A stretch of 57,467 bases of DNA from Candidatus Nanoarchaeia archaeon (GTDB lineage: Archaea > Nanobdellota > Nanobdellia > Woesearchaeales > JANQNE01). The DNA is taken from the NCBI GenBank assembly GCA_028279725.1, contig JANQNE010000003.1, positions 1-57,467 on the forward strand, given 5' to 3'. This document shows, piece by piece, positions 16,162 to 23,898 of the stretch (position 1 is the stretch's first letter; every line of letters begins with the position of its first letter). Made by a program: the position numbers and the translations under genes. The notes beneath the pieces are model-generated. The model saw only the letters and a program-made list of their open reading frames with translations, ran no database searches and was not told the origin of the DNA.

Positions 16162-16982
16162 ATTGTATCACCTTTTATGCTTAGTTCTCCTGTCATAAGG
16201 TTTGTGAATATTTCAATTGCTTGTTTTCCTTTTTTTGTCATTGATTGGATAAAGTCAAATGCTATATTGTGAAGTCCATTGTTAGCAGGGATTGTTGGTG
16301 TTATGCAGTTTGTAAGTCCTGCAATGTTGTGTTTGTGTAGTGTTTTTACCCAAGCTAGTTCAAAAGCAAATGCTTTTGCTTCTTCATCATGCTGATTTGG
16401 CAAAGGATTGCTTAAGCAATGACCTATCTCATGACCAACTGTGATCATTACTTTTGCTAATTCATCTTCTTTTATGAAAATTACACAGCCCTGTCCTGAT
16501 CTTTTCCTGTTGATTGCGAATCCGTTGATTCCGTTGCTCCAGATTCCACCCATTGATGTGTGGATCTTCTTTAGCTCTCTTTTTTCACAGATCTTAACTG
16601 TGATATCATCAGGAAATTCCTGATCTGTTGTCAATCTGAATGTTTTTCTTACATGTTCTTCTATTTCAGCAGCTTTGTCTACAAATTCTGTTGTTGGTCT
16701 TTTTGGATTTAGGAACATCGGGGTTGTTGTATAGGATTGAGTTAGATTATCATTTGATAGATATAGATCATTTCCGTATTTTTGTGTTATTTTGCTGTAA
16801 TCTGTGTTTATAGGCTCTGTATGTACTGTTTTTATGCTTTCTTCTAGTTCAGAATGGGAGATTGCGTAGTTTCCAGAGGAGCTGTAGCTGGTCTGATAAT
16901 GGCTTACAGCGCTTTCTAAAGGGCTGTAGCTAGGTGAAACTCCTAATCCATAACTTCCTCCTGGGTTGCACATATAACACAT
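16158..16982 (-). CDS. HExxH zinc metallopeptidase-like protein
   Basis: Residues 1-80 of the 274 are Ser/Tyr/Asn-rich and look disordered (MCYMCNPGGSYGLGV..). The rest shows a zincin core: ITVGHEIGHCL (about 180-190, metal-binding HEIGH) and a downstream DEEAKAFAFELAW (about 199-211), a candidate third ligand Glu, as in gluzincins. A CxxC (CYMC) near the N-terminus could bind metal. There is no clear signal peptide, so location is uncertain. It is the first gene of a two-gene operon; TATA-like TTTAAATA at 17036-17043. A 22-base motif shared with the twin-HTH gene promoter lies upstream (17065-17086). Confidence 0.7.
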   Translation of the reverse strand: MCYMCNPGGSYGLGVSPSYSPLESAVSHYQTSYSSSGNYAISHSELEESIKTVHTEPINTDYSKITQKYGNDLYLSNDNLTQSYTTTPMFLNPKRPTTEFVDKAAEIEEHVRKTFRLTTDQEFPDDITVKICEKRELKKIHTSMGGIWSNGINGFAINRKRSGQGCVIFIKEDELAKVMITVGHEIGHCLSNPLPNQHDEEAKAFAFELAWVKTLHKHNIAGLTNCITPTIPANNGLHNIAFDFIQSMTKKGKQAIEIFTNLMTGELSIKGDTI

Positions 16983-17035
16983 TTTGATTACTTATGAGAC
17001 TTATCAGTCACAGAGTGTTATAGAAGTGAAGCAGA

Positions 17036-17043
17036 TATTTAAA
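17036..17043 (-). promoter_or_regulatory. TATA box of the metallopeptidase operon
   Basis: TTTAAATA on the minus strand, about 54 bases before the ATG at 16982, which leaves a short 5' UTR of roughly 30 bases. Confidence 0.45.
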
Positions 17044-17064
17044 GAAAATTGGTCTAAAATGGAT

Positions 17065-17086
17065 AAAAGTGAGACTTTTTTGTCAT
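17065..17086 (-). promoter_or_regulatory. 22-base shared motif, copy 1 (candidate operator)
   Basis: Read on the minus strand it is ATGACAAAAAAGTCTCAC plus four T. It matches 20 of 22 bases of 18928-18949. It lies about 22 bases upstream of the metallopeptidase TATA box, an activator-like position. Confidence 0.55.
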
Positions 17087-17154
17087 ATATTTTTTATTTC
17101 TGATTTCGTAAAAAATGCCTTCCTTTATAAAGGACTTGATAATCAATGGCTCTC

Positions 17155-17176
17155 TAGTATACATTTTTGTATACTA
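17155..17176. promoter_or_regulatory. Perfect inverted repeat upstream of the small basic protein gene
   Basis: TAGTATAC (17155-17162), a six-base spacer, then GTATACTA (17169-17176). It sits just before the AT-rich promoter of the gene at 17236. The region 16983-17235 contains this repeat, the two divergent promoters and the 22-base motif; I see no gene in it. Confidence 0.5.
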
Positions 17177-17187
17177 ACTACGAAACG

Positions 17188-17195
17188 TTTATATA
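17188..17195 (+). promoter_or_regulatory. TATA box of the 69-residue protein gene
   Basis: TTTATATA, preceded by the palindrome AAACGTTT (17183-17190), which overlaps it. The same AAACGTTT occurs at 17569-17576 in the next promoter. Confidence 0.45.
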
Positions 17196-17235
17196 TTTTA
17201 TAATTTATATAATCTATAAGCTCGGAGGGGATACT

Positions 17236-17445
17236 ATGGCTGCTCATACATTTGATCTGGAAAAAATGAAGTTAGATCTTATGAAGAAAGCACATTTTAG
17301 GGAATTTCTAGCATTTAAGTTAAAAAGAGATAAACAGTTCAGATATTCAGAATTTAATAAGATGACAGGCATCTCCAGACAACAGTGGGATGTATTCAGA
17401 ATAGCGAACATGAAGAAAAAGAATGTTCAGTGGGTTTTGGAATAA
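17236..17445 (+). CDS. Unknown 69-residue basic protein, possibly HTH-like
   Basis: The start is set by a strong Shine-Dalgarno sequence (GGAGGGG, 17224-17230) five bases before ATG, rather than the upstream in-frame TTG at 17167. The product is helical and basic. A KMTGISRQQWDVFRIAN segment near 40-56 could be the turn and recognition helix of a small HTH, but no family was recognised. The promoter carries a perfect 8-bp inverted repeat (17155-17176), fitting autoregulation. Use of a leader with a ribosome site is unusual beside the leaderless neighbours. Confidence 0.6.
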   Translation: MAAHTFDLEKMKLDLMKKAHFREFLAFKLKRDKQFRYSEFNKMTGISRQQWDVFRIANMKKKNVQWVLE

Positions 17446-17556
17446 ATCCGCTATTTTTTATTTTTTTAATTCTTGGTTTATGATGTTTTTAAAGTCATAT
17501 AGGTCATTTGCCATTTCTTGATGTGTTGTCATTAATAAGTAGTAAATAATAGAAAG

Positions 17557-17566
17557 ATTTAAATAT
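17557..17566 (+). promoter_or_regulatory. TATA box of the 215-residue unknown gene
   Basis: ATTTAAATAT, 21 bases before the ATG at 17588. The palindrome AAACGTTT (17569-17576) lies between it and the start. Confidence 0.5.
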
Positions 17567-17587
17567 CTAAACGTTTTTAATATAAGT

Positions 17588-18235
17588 ATGGAACACTTCC
17601 CTTTAGTAGGCAGGCTTCATACAGATGTATTGAGCGAAAAGTATGGACAAATCTCTGCCAAAATCATAAGGCATGATGATTTTATTAGAGAATCTCACCT
17701 AGTTGATACTCAGGGAATATCAAGAACATATGCATTAACTTTCTTTCCAAAGGAGAAAAGTGACAGCCAGATGAACAGTATTGATGCAGAGATTAGGTCT
17801 GGGAAGCCAATTGGTTCTGCTTTCCGTGAACATGGTTACTCCATTAGAAAAAATGTTATTGACGTTTATACTCTAAATATTCCAGAATGGCTAAAGAGAG
17901 GTTTTAATACTGAAGAATCTTTTGCTAAGGCCAGGTTATCTGAATTTTATGCAAAAGAAAAAGATGCCAATCCAAAAATATATGGAACTGTTTTAGAGGT
18001 GTATAGTCCTGATTTCAGAGGCCCAGTAGTAAATAATGCAGATATTCAACAGATAAATCCAACAACTGAAGTGCTTGAGAATTCTGGCTTTTCAAAAGAA
18101 GATGTATGGAGGAGAATCGGAAATGATAATGACTGGAGTGATGTGCAGTCAAAAGTACTTGAAGCAAAGAAGGATTCTTTATCTAAATTATTTGATCTTA
18201 AAAGAAAGATACATCAATATTTAACAGACCATTAA
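17588..18235 (+). CDS. Unknown 215-residue protein
   Basis: No family was recognised. The N-terminal half is mixed alpha/beta (EHFPLVGRLHTDVLS.., SRTYALTFFPKE..). The middle has SAFREHGYSIRKNVIDVYTL and the C-terminal third is helical (SKVLEAKKDSLSKLFDLKRK). No membrane segment, signal or Cys motif is visible. The TATA box and leaderless start are good, so it is expressed as a single gene. It sits between the small basic protein and the twin-HTH regulator and may belong to the same regulon, given AAACGTTT in both upstream promoters. Confidence 0.6.
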   Translation: MEHFPLVGRLHTDVLSEKYGQISAKIIRHDDFIRESHLVDTQGISRTYALTFFPKEKSDSQMNSIDAEIRSGKPIGSAFREHGYSIRKNVIDVYTLNIPEWLKRGFNTEESFAKARLSEFYAKEKDANPKIYGTVLEVYSPDFRGPVVNNADIQQINPTTEVLENSGFSKEDVWRRIGNDNDWSDVQSKVLEAKKDSLSKLFDLKRKIHQYLTDH

Positions 18236-18269
18236 AAAAGCCTTTAAATCGCAAAAATATCAAATATTA

Positions 18270-18926
18270 CTATTCTTTAACCTTAATCCCTAAATTCTTT
18301 ATTTTCCTATGTAAAGTTTCATATCTTAATTTTATCTGTCTTGCAGTCTGTGAGATATTGTTGTTGTTTTCTTCTAATGCTTTTTTTATGAACTGTCTTT
18401 CAAATTCACGTTCTGCCTGTTTTAAGCTTAGTTCCTTTTCTGGGAGTTCTTTTACTATGTCTTCAGATAGAGAAGGAACGTTTTTGTACATCAGTTCAAG
18501 TTTTTTTGGGTTGATAACTTCTTTGTATGTGTCCAGTGTCCTTTTTAGTATGGTGTCGACTGCTTCTCTCTTGTAATAGTCTGATTTAAGCATATCTTGC
18601 CTTACCTTTTTCACGTCGATGTTTAGTTCCTGTACAGCTCTATGGACAGATCTTCTGTCAATTCCTGTGATTCTTGCGACTTCTGAGATATTTCCATAGT
18701 GGTTTTGGATCATCCTTGTGAGAAATTGTTTTTTGAAGAGTTTTTTTGCAACTTTGAATGAGATGTTTGTGTTTATTTCAAAGTTTATCAGAGGATTTGC
18801 TTCGATCTTATCTGAGATGTCATCGCTGAACTTGTTTATCGAGATTCCGAGAAATTTCTGCATAGCTTCTTCTAGGATAGGCTCTACCTTTTCTTTCATC
18901 ACTTTTTCCAGGCTTTTTTCTGGCAT
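18270..18926 (-). CDS. Transcription regulator with two Fis-type HTH domains
   Basis: The 218-residue protein has two copies of a Fis/NtrC C-terminal HTH pattern. The first is at 64-104 (FKKQFLTRMIQNHYGNISEV, then ARITGIDRRSVHRAVQELNI). The second is at 172-214 (REFERQFIKKALEENNNNIS, then QTARQIKLRYETLHRKIKNL). Fis HTHs normally sit at the end of bacterial sigma-54 activators, but no AAA+ domain is present and archaea lack sigma-54, so this is a stand-alone DNA-binding protein, probably of bacterial origin. The gene is leaderless (TATA at 18949-18957). The 22-base motif at 18928-18949 lies between TATA and start, fitting autorepression. Confidence 0.78.
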   Translation of the reverse strand: MPEKSLEKVMKEKVEPILEEAMQKFLGISINKFSDDISDKIEANPLINFEINTNISFKVAKKLFKKQFLTRMIQNHYGNISEVARITGIDRRSVHRAVQELNIDVKKVRQDMLKSDYYKREAVDTILKRTLDTYKEVINPKKLELMYKNVPSLSEDIVKELPEKELSLKQAEREFERQFIKKALEENNNNISQTARQIKLRYETLHRKIKNLGIKVKE

Positions 18927-18927
18927 A

Positions 18928-18949
18928 ATGACAAAAATGTCTCACTTCT
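18928..18949 (+). promoter_or_regulatory. 22-base shared motif, copy 2 (candidate operator)
   Basis: ATGACAAAAATGTCTCACTT plus CT; 20 of 22 bases equal the motif at 17065-17086. The core GACAAAAATGTC is an imperfect palindrome. It covers the expected transcription start of the twin-HTH gene, a repressor-like place. Confidence 0.55.
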
Positions 18950-18957
18950 ATAAATAT
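18949..18957 (-). promoter_or_regulatory. TATA box of the twin-HTH regulator gene
   Basis: ATATTTATA on the minus strand, 22 bases before the ATG at 18926. Confidence 0.55.
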
Positions 18958-18966
18958 ATTTGTTAC

Positions 18967-18987
18967 TATTCTAGAATACTTATAAAG
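18967..18987 (+). promoter_or_regulatory. Palindrome and TATA box of the MNT-HEPN gene
   Basis: TATTCTAGAATA (18967-18978) is a perfect 12-base palindrome directly before TTATAAAG (18980-18987). It could be an operator overlapping the BRE position. Confidence 0.45.
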
Positions 18988-19033
18988 TTTAATAAATAGA
19001 GGACAGTACTTCTACCTAAAAAGGGGTGGAAGA

Positions 19034-19855
19034 TTGCAGTTTGATATACCGGTAAGAAAGAACCCAAATGTATCGAAGTATTCTAAAAAGGATATGGATA
19101 TAGCCAGGGATTTCTCAAGAAAGCTTTACAGTGAGTTTGGAAACTTTCTTAGGGCTGTAGTCATATTTGGAAGCACTGCCAGAAAAGAAGAGAAGAAGGA
19201 CAGCGATATAGATATCCTTGTTGTTGTTGATGATATAACTATGAGGATGACTCCTGAAGTTGTTGAAGCTTATAGAGTTTTGACTGAGAAGACTATCATG
19301 AAGACTTCTAAGAGATTGCATGTAATCAGCATGAAGTTTACAGCATTCTGGGAATATATAAGAAATGGTGATCCTGTCGGAATAAATATATTGAGAGATG
19401 GTGTTGCTTTGGTTGACAGCGGTTTCTTTGATCCGATGCAAGTGCTGCTTTATCAGGGAAGGATAAGGCCAACAGCTGAAAGTATCTGGACTTATTTTAC
19501 AAGAGCCCCTAAGACATTACATAATGCAAAGTGGCATATGGCTCAGGCAACTGTTGATCTGTATTGGGCTGTGATTGATGCTTCACATGCAGCTTTGATG
19601 TATCTTGGATACATACCTCCAAGCCCTAAGCATGTTGCTGATCTTTTGGATGAGAAAATGGTCAAGAAGAAGATCCTGCCTAAGAAGTATGTCTCTACAA
19701 TGAGAAATTTTTATAAGCTTATGAAGATGATAACTCACAGAGAGATCAAGGAAGTTACAGGAGAGCAGTTTGACCTTTATTTTGAAGAAGCTGAAGAGTT
19801 TGTAAATAAGATGAGAGATATCATCGAAAAGAGAGAAAAGCAGAAGAATTCTTGA
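19034..19855 (+). CDS. Nucleotidyltransferase (MNT) fused to a HEPN-like domain
   Basis: The 273 residues start at a TTG that has GGGGTGG (19023-19029) four bases upstream. Residues 40-66 carry the polymerase-beta-type signature FGSTARKEEKKDSDIDILVV, with the two metal-binding Asp. The C-terminal helical domain (150-265) resembles HEPN, including a candidate RX4-6H motif RAPKTLH (157-163). Separate MNT and HEPN proteins form toxin-antitoxin pairs in which MNT AMPylates and silences the HEPN RNase. Here both are one chain, so a self-controlled RNase or a plain nucleotide-adding enzyme are both possible. The last base abuts the convergent caspase-like gene. Confidence 0.78.
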   Translation: MQFDIPVRKNPNVSKYSKKDMDIARDFSRKLYSEFGNFLRAVVIFGSTARKEEKKDSDIDILVVVDDITMRMTPEVVEAYRVLTEKTIMKTSKRLHVISMKFTAFWEYIRNGDPVGINILRDGVALVDSGFFDPMQVLLYQGRIRPTAESIWTYFTRAPKTLHNAKWHMAQATVDLYWAVIDASHAALMYLGYIPPSPKHVADLLDEKMVKKKILPKKYVSTMRNFYKLMKMITHREIKEVTGEQFDLYFEEAEEFVNKMRDIIEKREKQKNS

Positions 19856-22186
19856 TTATTTTTCTTTGTTTGTGTATGTGATGTCCTTAAATATCCACTT
19901 ACGCAGCTTGATATCGAACGGATAGATGGAATTTAGTCTTATGTTGCAGTTAGCAAATGGTTCTTTTGAAGCATAAACAGTTCTTCCATCTGTCATTGAA
20001 ATAATGAAATCTGCCAGATTATTATTTCCTTCCCCATTACTGCAGGCATAAAGGAACGTTACTGCATTTTTAGGTAATCTTCTTAGATATTCTTCAAACT
20101 CATGATCTGTAGTGTCTATTGTGAACTTTTCATTATAATCTTTATCACTATTGTTCCTTAAGTCCTTTTCTCCTAATGAGAGTGTTGTTTTACTCCCATG
20201 CCCTTGTATCATCAAGAGTTCTATGTTAGGGTCACTCTCTATTGCGCAATAAACTTCATTTTCATTTTGTGCAACAATTACTCTCGTATTGTATTCTTCT
20301 TGGATCTTTTTTATTAACTTTTTATTTGAATGATTATAAATCCCTCCATTCCAGTCCGCTAAAGGGAAAACAACTAGGGCATTTGGCTTATCAGATTTTT
20401 CTAATAGATTCCCTCTAGTTAAATCTCTTAATTGTATAATCCTGTAGTCTCTGAGTTCGTTTGTTATTGATTGAACAATAGAATCTGGGTTAACATCTTC
20501 TAAAGTTTCTGCTAAATATCTTGCGTAGTTGATATCATCACAATTCATTTTAAATGTAGTAATGACTTTCTCATCAACAAACATCGGGTGGACTTCCATC
20601 ATTTTTTTGGCAAACTTGTTTGTTCCTCCATTATCTATATATCTTGAATAAAGAATTGCATCACTAAATACCCTTCTTCCGTTGCTGGTTATTTTTGCCA
20701 TGTCTTTCAGTTTTTCTAATTCAGAAATCTTTTTCTTTCCAACACCAAAGTGGTAAGCTTCTGCTCCTGTAAAAAAAATACTTCCATCATCATCTTTGAT
20801 CGCAAATACATCTCTGAAGAAATCAGCACTAATATTGTTAAGATAAGCACCCCATATCTGGCGTCCACTAAGCAGGAAATTTCCTTCTTCATCTTTAAAT
20901 TCGGCCAGACTGTCTACAAAATCCAGATCCAAAGAATCTGTGCATGCTGCAGTTATGTGTCCTCCATCCCTAAAGAGAAGCCCTTTTGAATCCTTGAAAC
21001 TGCTAAGTCTCTTAGCATAATCAACAGGTAATTTGTTCTTATGCGCAACGATAATCTCTCCTGCATCAAAATCACATTCAAACAACTCCTTAGCATAATC
21101 AACAGGTAATTTAATGCTATCTGCGGAAAAAATCAAGTTTTTAAAACCCATCTTGCTCATTTCCACAATATAGTCTGAAGGGATGTCAGCTTTATTAAAA
21201 GCAACAATATCATTCCCGTAGAACATACGCTTATCTTCTTCATCAGTGATTGTTGATAGGTCCCTAACGTAATCAAAAGGGATGCCGCGTCCATTGAAAT
21301 AGCAAATATCTTCTGCGCCATATATCAGATTATCATTTTTATCTTTTATAGTGCTAAATCTTTCAGCTTCTTCAAGAGTAATTCCATTTTTTTTAAATTG
21401 CCAAACGTCCCTTCCATTGTATAACGGGTTGCCATCTTTGTCTGCTATACTAGCAAATCTTTCAGCTTCTTCAAAGGTGCCTCCCTTTTGCATAAAAAGC
21501 CCAATATACCATCCATTGTATAACGGGTTGCCATCTTTGTCTGCTATACTAGCAAATCTTTCAGCTTCTTCAAAGGTGCCTCCAGAATCCTTGAATCTTA
21601 TAATGTCCAATCCATCGAATAAGGAATTACCTTTTTTGTTAACAAGTGTTGCCATTTTTTTGGCATAATTTATCGGCATACGCATCTTCCATGCATCTAT
21701 GATGGTGTTACTATTGAAGATCAGTTTTCCATTCCTATCTTTTATGTGTGCCAAGGCAATAGCATACCTTGAAGGAACATTCGCTTCAGCAATCTTTTTA
21801 ATATCCCAATGCCTATATGCACTTTCTCTATCACATCCGATGCTGCCTAATCCTTTGGCAGACTCAAATTCAACACCTGAGTAATAAAATTCTAGAATAG
21901 TTCCTAAGCTGTACAGTGGATCTCCGTTTATACATTTTAGATCCATCATCTTTTCAATATATTCAAAATCTGTATAAATTGATGCATACCAGCTAATATC
22001 TTCTTCACGAAATACATTATTTCCATTCCTGTATTTAAGAGACCTAAGCTTATCTTCTATAGTCTGCTGAGAAATTTCCTGCTTGGTTTTAGTTTCCTGA
22101 GGTTTTGTGTCCTGAGCAAATCCACTAGTAAGATTCAAAACAAGAGCAACTAATCCGGTTACTAGGACTTTATTAAGTGATCTCAT
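19856..22186 (-). CDS. Secreted 33-residue-repeat protein with C-terminal caspase-like (clan CD) domain
   Basis: The 776 residues start with a signal peptide (MRSLNKVLVTGLVALVLNLT, cut near SGFAQ). About residues 35-600 are built of ~33-residue units of the type GGTFEEAERFASIADKDGNP followed by LYNG and a helix, with related IPxDYAKxL units. The C-terminal domain has MIQGHGSKTTL (His near 662) and FLYACSNGEG (Cys near 714): the His-Gly ... Ala-Cys order of clan CD peptidases (caspase, gingipain, clostripain, CHAT). It probably acts outside the cell. The start overlaps the stop of the amidase gene (ATGA). The protease call is a motif match, not proof. Confidence 0.75.
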   Translation of the reverse strand: MRSLNKVLVTGLVALVLNLTSGFAQDTKPQETKTKQEISQQTIEDKLRSLKYRNGNNVFREEDISWYASIYTDFEYIEKMMDLKCINGDPLYSLGTILEFYYSGVEFESAKGLGSIGCDRESAYRHWDIKKIAEANVPSRYAIALAHIKDRNGKLIFNSNTIIDAWKMRMPINYAKKMATLVNKKGNSLFDGLDIIRFKDSGGTFEEAERFASIADKDGNPLYNGWYIGLFMQKGGTFEEAERFASIADKDGNPLYNGRDVWQFKKNGITLEEAERFSTIKDKNDNLIYGAEDICYFNGRGIPFDYVRDLSTITDEEDKRMFYGNDIVAFNKADIPSDYIVEMSKMGFKNLIFSADSIKLPVDYAKELFECDFDAGEIIVAHKNKLPVDYAKRLSSFKDSKGLLFRDGGHITAACTDSLDLDFVDSLAEFKDEEGNFLLSGRQIWGAYLNNISADFFRDVFAIKDDDGSIFFTGAEAYHFGVGKKKISELEKLKDMAKITSNGRRVFSDAILYSRYIDNGGTNKFAKKMMEVHPMFVDEKVITTFKMNCDDINYARYLAETLEDVNPDSIVQSITNELRDYRIIQLRDLTRGNLLEKSDKPNALVVFPLADWNGGIYNHSNKKLIKKIQEEYNTRVIVAQNENEVYCAIESDPNIELLMIQGHGSKTTLSLGEKDLRNNSDKDYNEKFTIDTTDHEFEEYLRRLPKNAVTFLYACSNGEGNNNLADFIISMTDGRTVYASKEPFANCNIRLNSIYPFDIKLRKWIFKDITYTNKEK
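21413..21583. repeat. Exact 72-base internal duplication in the caspase-like gene
   Basis: Bases 21413-21484 equal 21512-21583 exactly, offset 99 bases (33 codons). Other repeat units have drifted, so this duplication is recent. Confidence 0.9.
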
Positions 22187-23898
22187 TTTATTCCATTAAC
22201 GAATGACTGCCCTAAGTGTAATGTGTAGTAAGGATCGTTCATTATGTTTACATTGTTCTTGTAGTCTCCTCTTAGGAAACTTGTCTCGATAAGCATTGCA
22301 GGCCTGTCTCTTAGCCCTTTCAGTACATAAAAGTCAACACCACTCCACTCTTTATCCTGAGCAAGTCCTCTGTTTTCTATGCCTAAACTGTCTAAACCTC
22401 TCAGGATGTTTCTCTCCATCCTTCTTATCCTGCTAAGTTCAGCCGGACTGTAGCTTGCTTCTGTCTCAAATCCTAAGAATTCTTTGATTGAATTCATAAG
22501 CCTATCTCCAAAGCTTTGATAGCTGTTAAAACCACGGCAACCGTTTGGATTTGCATCGCTGTCTCCCACATCATCAAAATGAACACTTAGGAATAAGCTG
22601 TTATCTGGGCTGTATTGTCTTGCAACACCGACCCTGTAAGGAAGAGAAACAAACTGGTTTTCTCCTCTTGTCAGGACTATCTTTGAATTAGTCTGATTTT
22701 CCATAAGATACTGAACAGCTTCAGCAACAGCATATGTAAGCTTGTGCTCTTCAAGCTCTCCGTGTGTTGCTCCTTTGTCTCCTTTCCATATCCTTTTTCC
22801 TGTCTTTGAATCATAAAACTTATTTCCTTTTACTCTTACAGGACCCTGATGCAGTGATCCATTGTCATTGTATAAAGCTGACTCCCCATCTTCTGGATTA
22901 AATCCATGGCCTGGATCTATTATGTAAACATCATATGCTGCATTCTTCTTGCCATCCGGCATCCTGAAAGCAAGTTCATATTTCAGGACAGATTCTAAAT
23001 ATCTCTTTATTGACTGCCCATCCTTTAAATCCGGAAGTACATTAAAGAATGATACTGGGTTGTTTTCGAAGAATAGATCCATGAATGATTCCTTATCTTC
23101 TTCGATAACATCAGCCAGTGATTTACTGTTAGCATATTTCTTCATTATCAAAGCTGAATATTTATCGTTGTTTGTCCTGTCCAGATCAAGTTCCAGATCA
23201 GAAGCTGCTTCTTGTATGAATCCTTCAATATTTGATATCTCATTAGGATTAATTGAGGCTAAGTCTACTGCAATCTTTGATTTCAAAAGAAGAGGATTGA
23301 TATCTTTTTCTTTTGCGTATTTAACAATATCTTCAAGGAATGGCTGCAGTTTTTCATCTGTTTTTCTTTCCTGTTCTGCTGAAAGAAGATTTCTTTCTAG
23401 TCTTGGATCTTCGGCTTTTGTGTTGGAAAAACGCTGGTATAATCCATTTATGTCAAATGAGTATTCAAAAGATAAAACTCTATCTGCGTATGAATCTATC
23501 TCACCTTTGTCAGAAATATCATAGTTGCCCAGATATTCTTTGAATGTATTGTGGTCTATAGTAAAATTATTTTTTCTTGCAGCTTTGATGAAATCTATAA
23601 GATGCCTGTGCGCGAACTTTTTCCTGTCTTTTATGAATTTAAGATTAACATGCTCAAGGTCAGCAGCTAATACGGATTTTAAGAGGTTTTCTTTTAACCC
23701 AAACTTATCAGAATATGTTTCAATTATCTTTTCAAACGGCTCAGTCTTGTATTCTAGTGTCTGTTCATATGCTGTCGAGACTGGCTTTATGTTCTTATTT
23801 CTTTTAGAGCTGCATGATGTTGTTAAAAGAAGAGAGAGCAAGCTAAACAAAGTTACAGCTTTTCCAAACTTTCCTCTGAATCTATCAAGAAGTGTCAT
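22183..23898 (-). CDS. Secreted N-acetylmuramoyl-L-alanine amidase (Amidase_3) with large N-terminal region
   Basis: This 571-residue protein has an N-terminal hydrophobic segment ending LLSLLLTTSCSS (about 18-30), a lipoprotein-like or Sec signal. Residues 60-310 are helical and unrecognised. The C-terminal amidase domain has the zinc motifs IDPGHG (near 328), ELEEHKLTY (Glu near 380), FLSVHFDD (near 441) and the catalytic MLIETSFL (near 538). Such enzymes cut the bond between muramic acid and the peptide in bacterial murein. An archaeon of this kind has no murein, so the likely target is another cell. The 5' end overlaps the RHH gene by 14 bases, and the 3' end couples to the caspase-like gene. 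Confidence 0.88.
   Translation of the reverse strand: MTLLDRFRGKFGKAVTLFSLLSLLLTTSCSSKRNKNIKPVSTAYEQTLEYKTEPFEKIIETYSDKFGLKENLLKSVLAADLEHVNLKFIKDRKKFAHRHLIDFIKAARKNNFTIDHNTFKEYLGNYDISDKGEIDSYADRVLSFEYSFDINGLYQRFSNTKAEDPRLERNLLSAEQERKTDEKLQPFLEDIVKYAKEKDINPLLLKSKIAVDLASINPNEISNIEGFIQEAASDLELDLDRTNNDKYSALIMKKYANSKSLADVIEEDKESFMDLFFENNPVSFFNVLPDLKDGQSIKRYLESVLKYELAFRMPDGKKNAAYDVYIIDPGHGFNPEDGESALYNDNGSLHQGPVRVKGNKFYDSKTGKRIWKGDKGATHGELEEHKLTYAVAEAVQYLMENQTNSKIVLTRGENQFVSLPYRVGVARQYSPDNSLFLSVHFDDVGDSDANPNGCRGFNSYQSFGDRLMNSIKEFLGFETEASYSPAELSRIRRMERNILRGLDSLGIENRGLAQDKEWSGVDFYVLKGLRDRPAMLIETSFLRGDYKNNVNIMNDPYYTLHLGQSFVNGIK

Noticed and set aside
16983-17235. RNA gene in the longest intergenic stretch
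   Set aside because: I see only two promoters, the 22-base motif and one inverted repeat.
17458-17532. 24-residue minus-strand mini-frame (MTTHQEMANDLY..)
   Set aside because: No clear TATA box or ribosome site and too short to judge; the stretch 17446-17587 otherwise holds only the next promoter.
18270-18926. Sigma-54 dependent activator
   Set aside because: No AAA+ GAFTGA domain or receiver domain, only two HTHs.
21351-21700. CRISPR array from the repeated units
   Set aside because: The repeats are in-frame 33-codon protein units with no separate spacers.
22183-23898. Self cell-wall remodelling amidase
   Set aside because: The rest of the window is archaeal and shows no murein synthesis genes, so an outside target is more likely; not excluded by this window alone.
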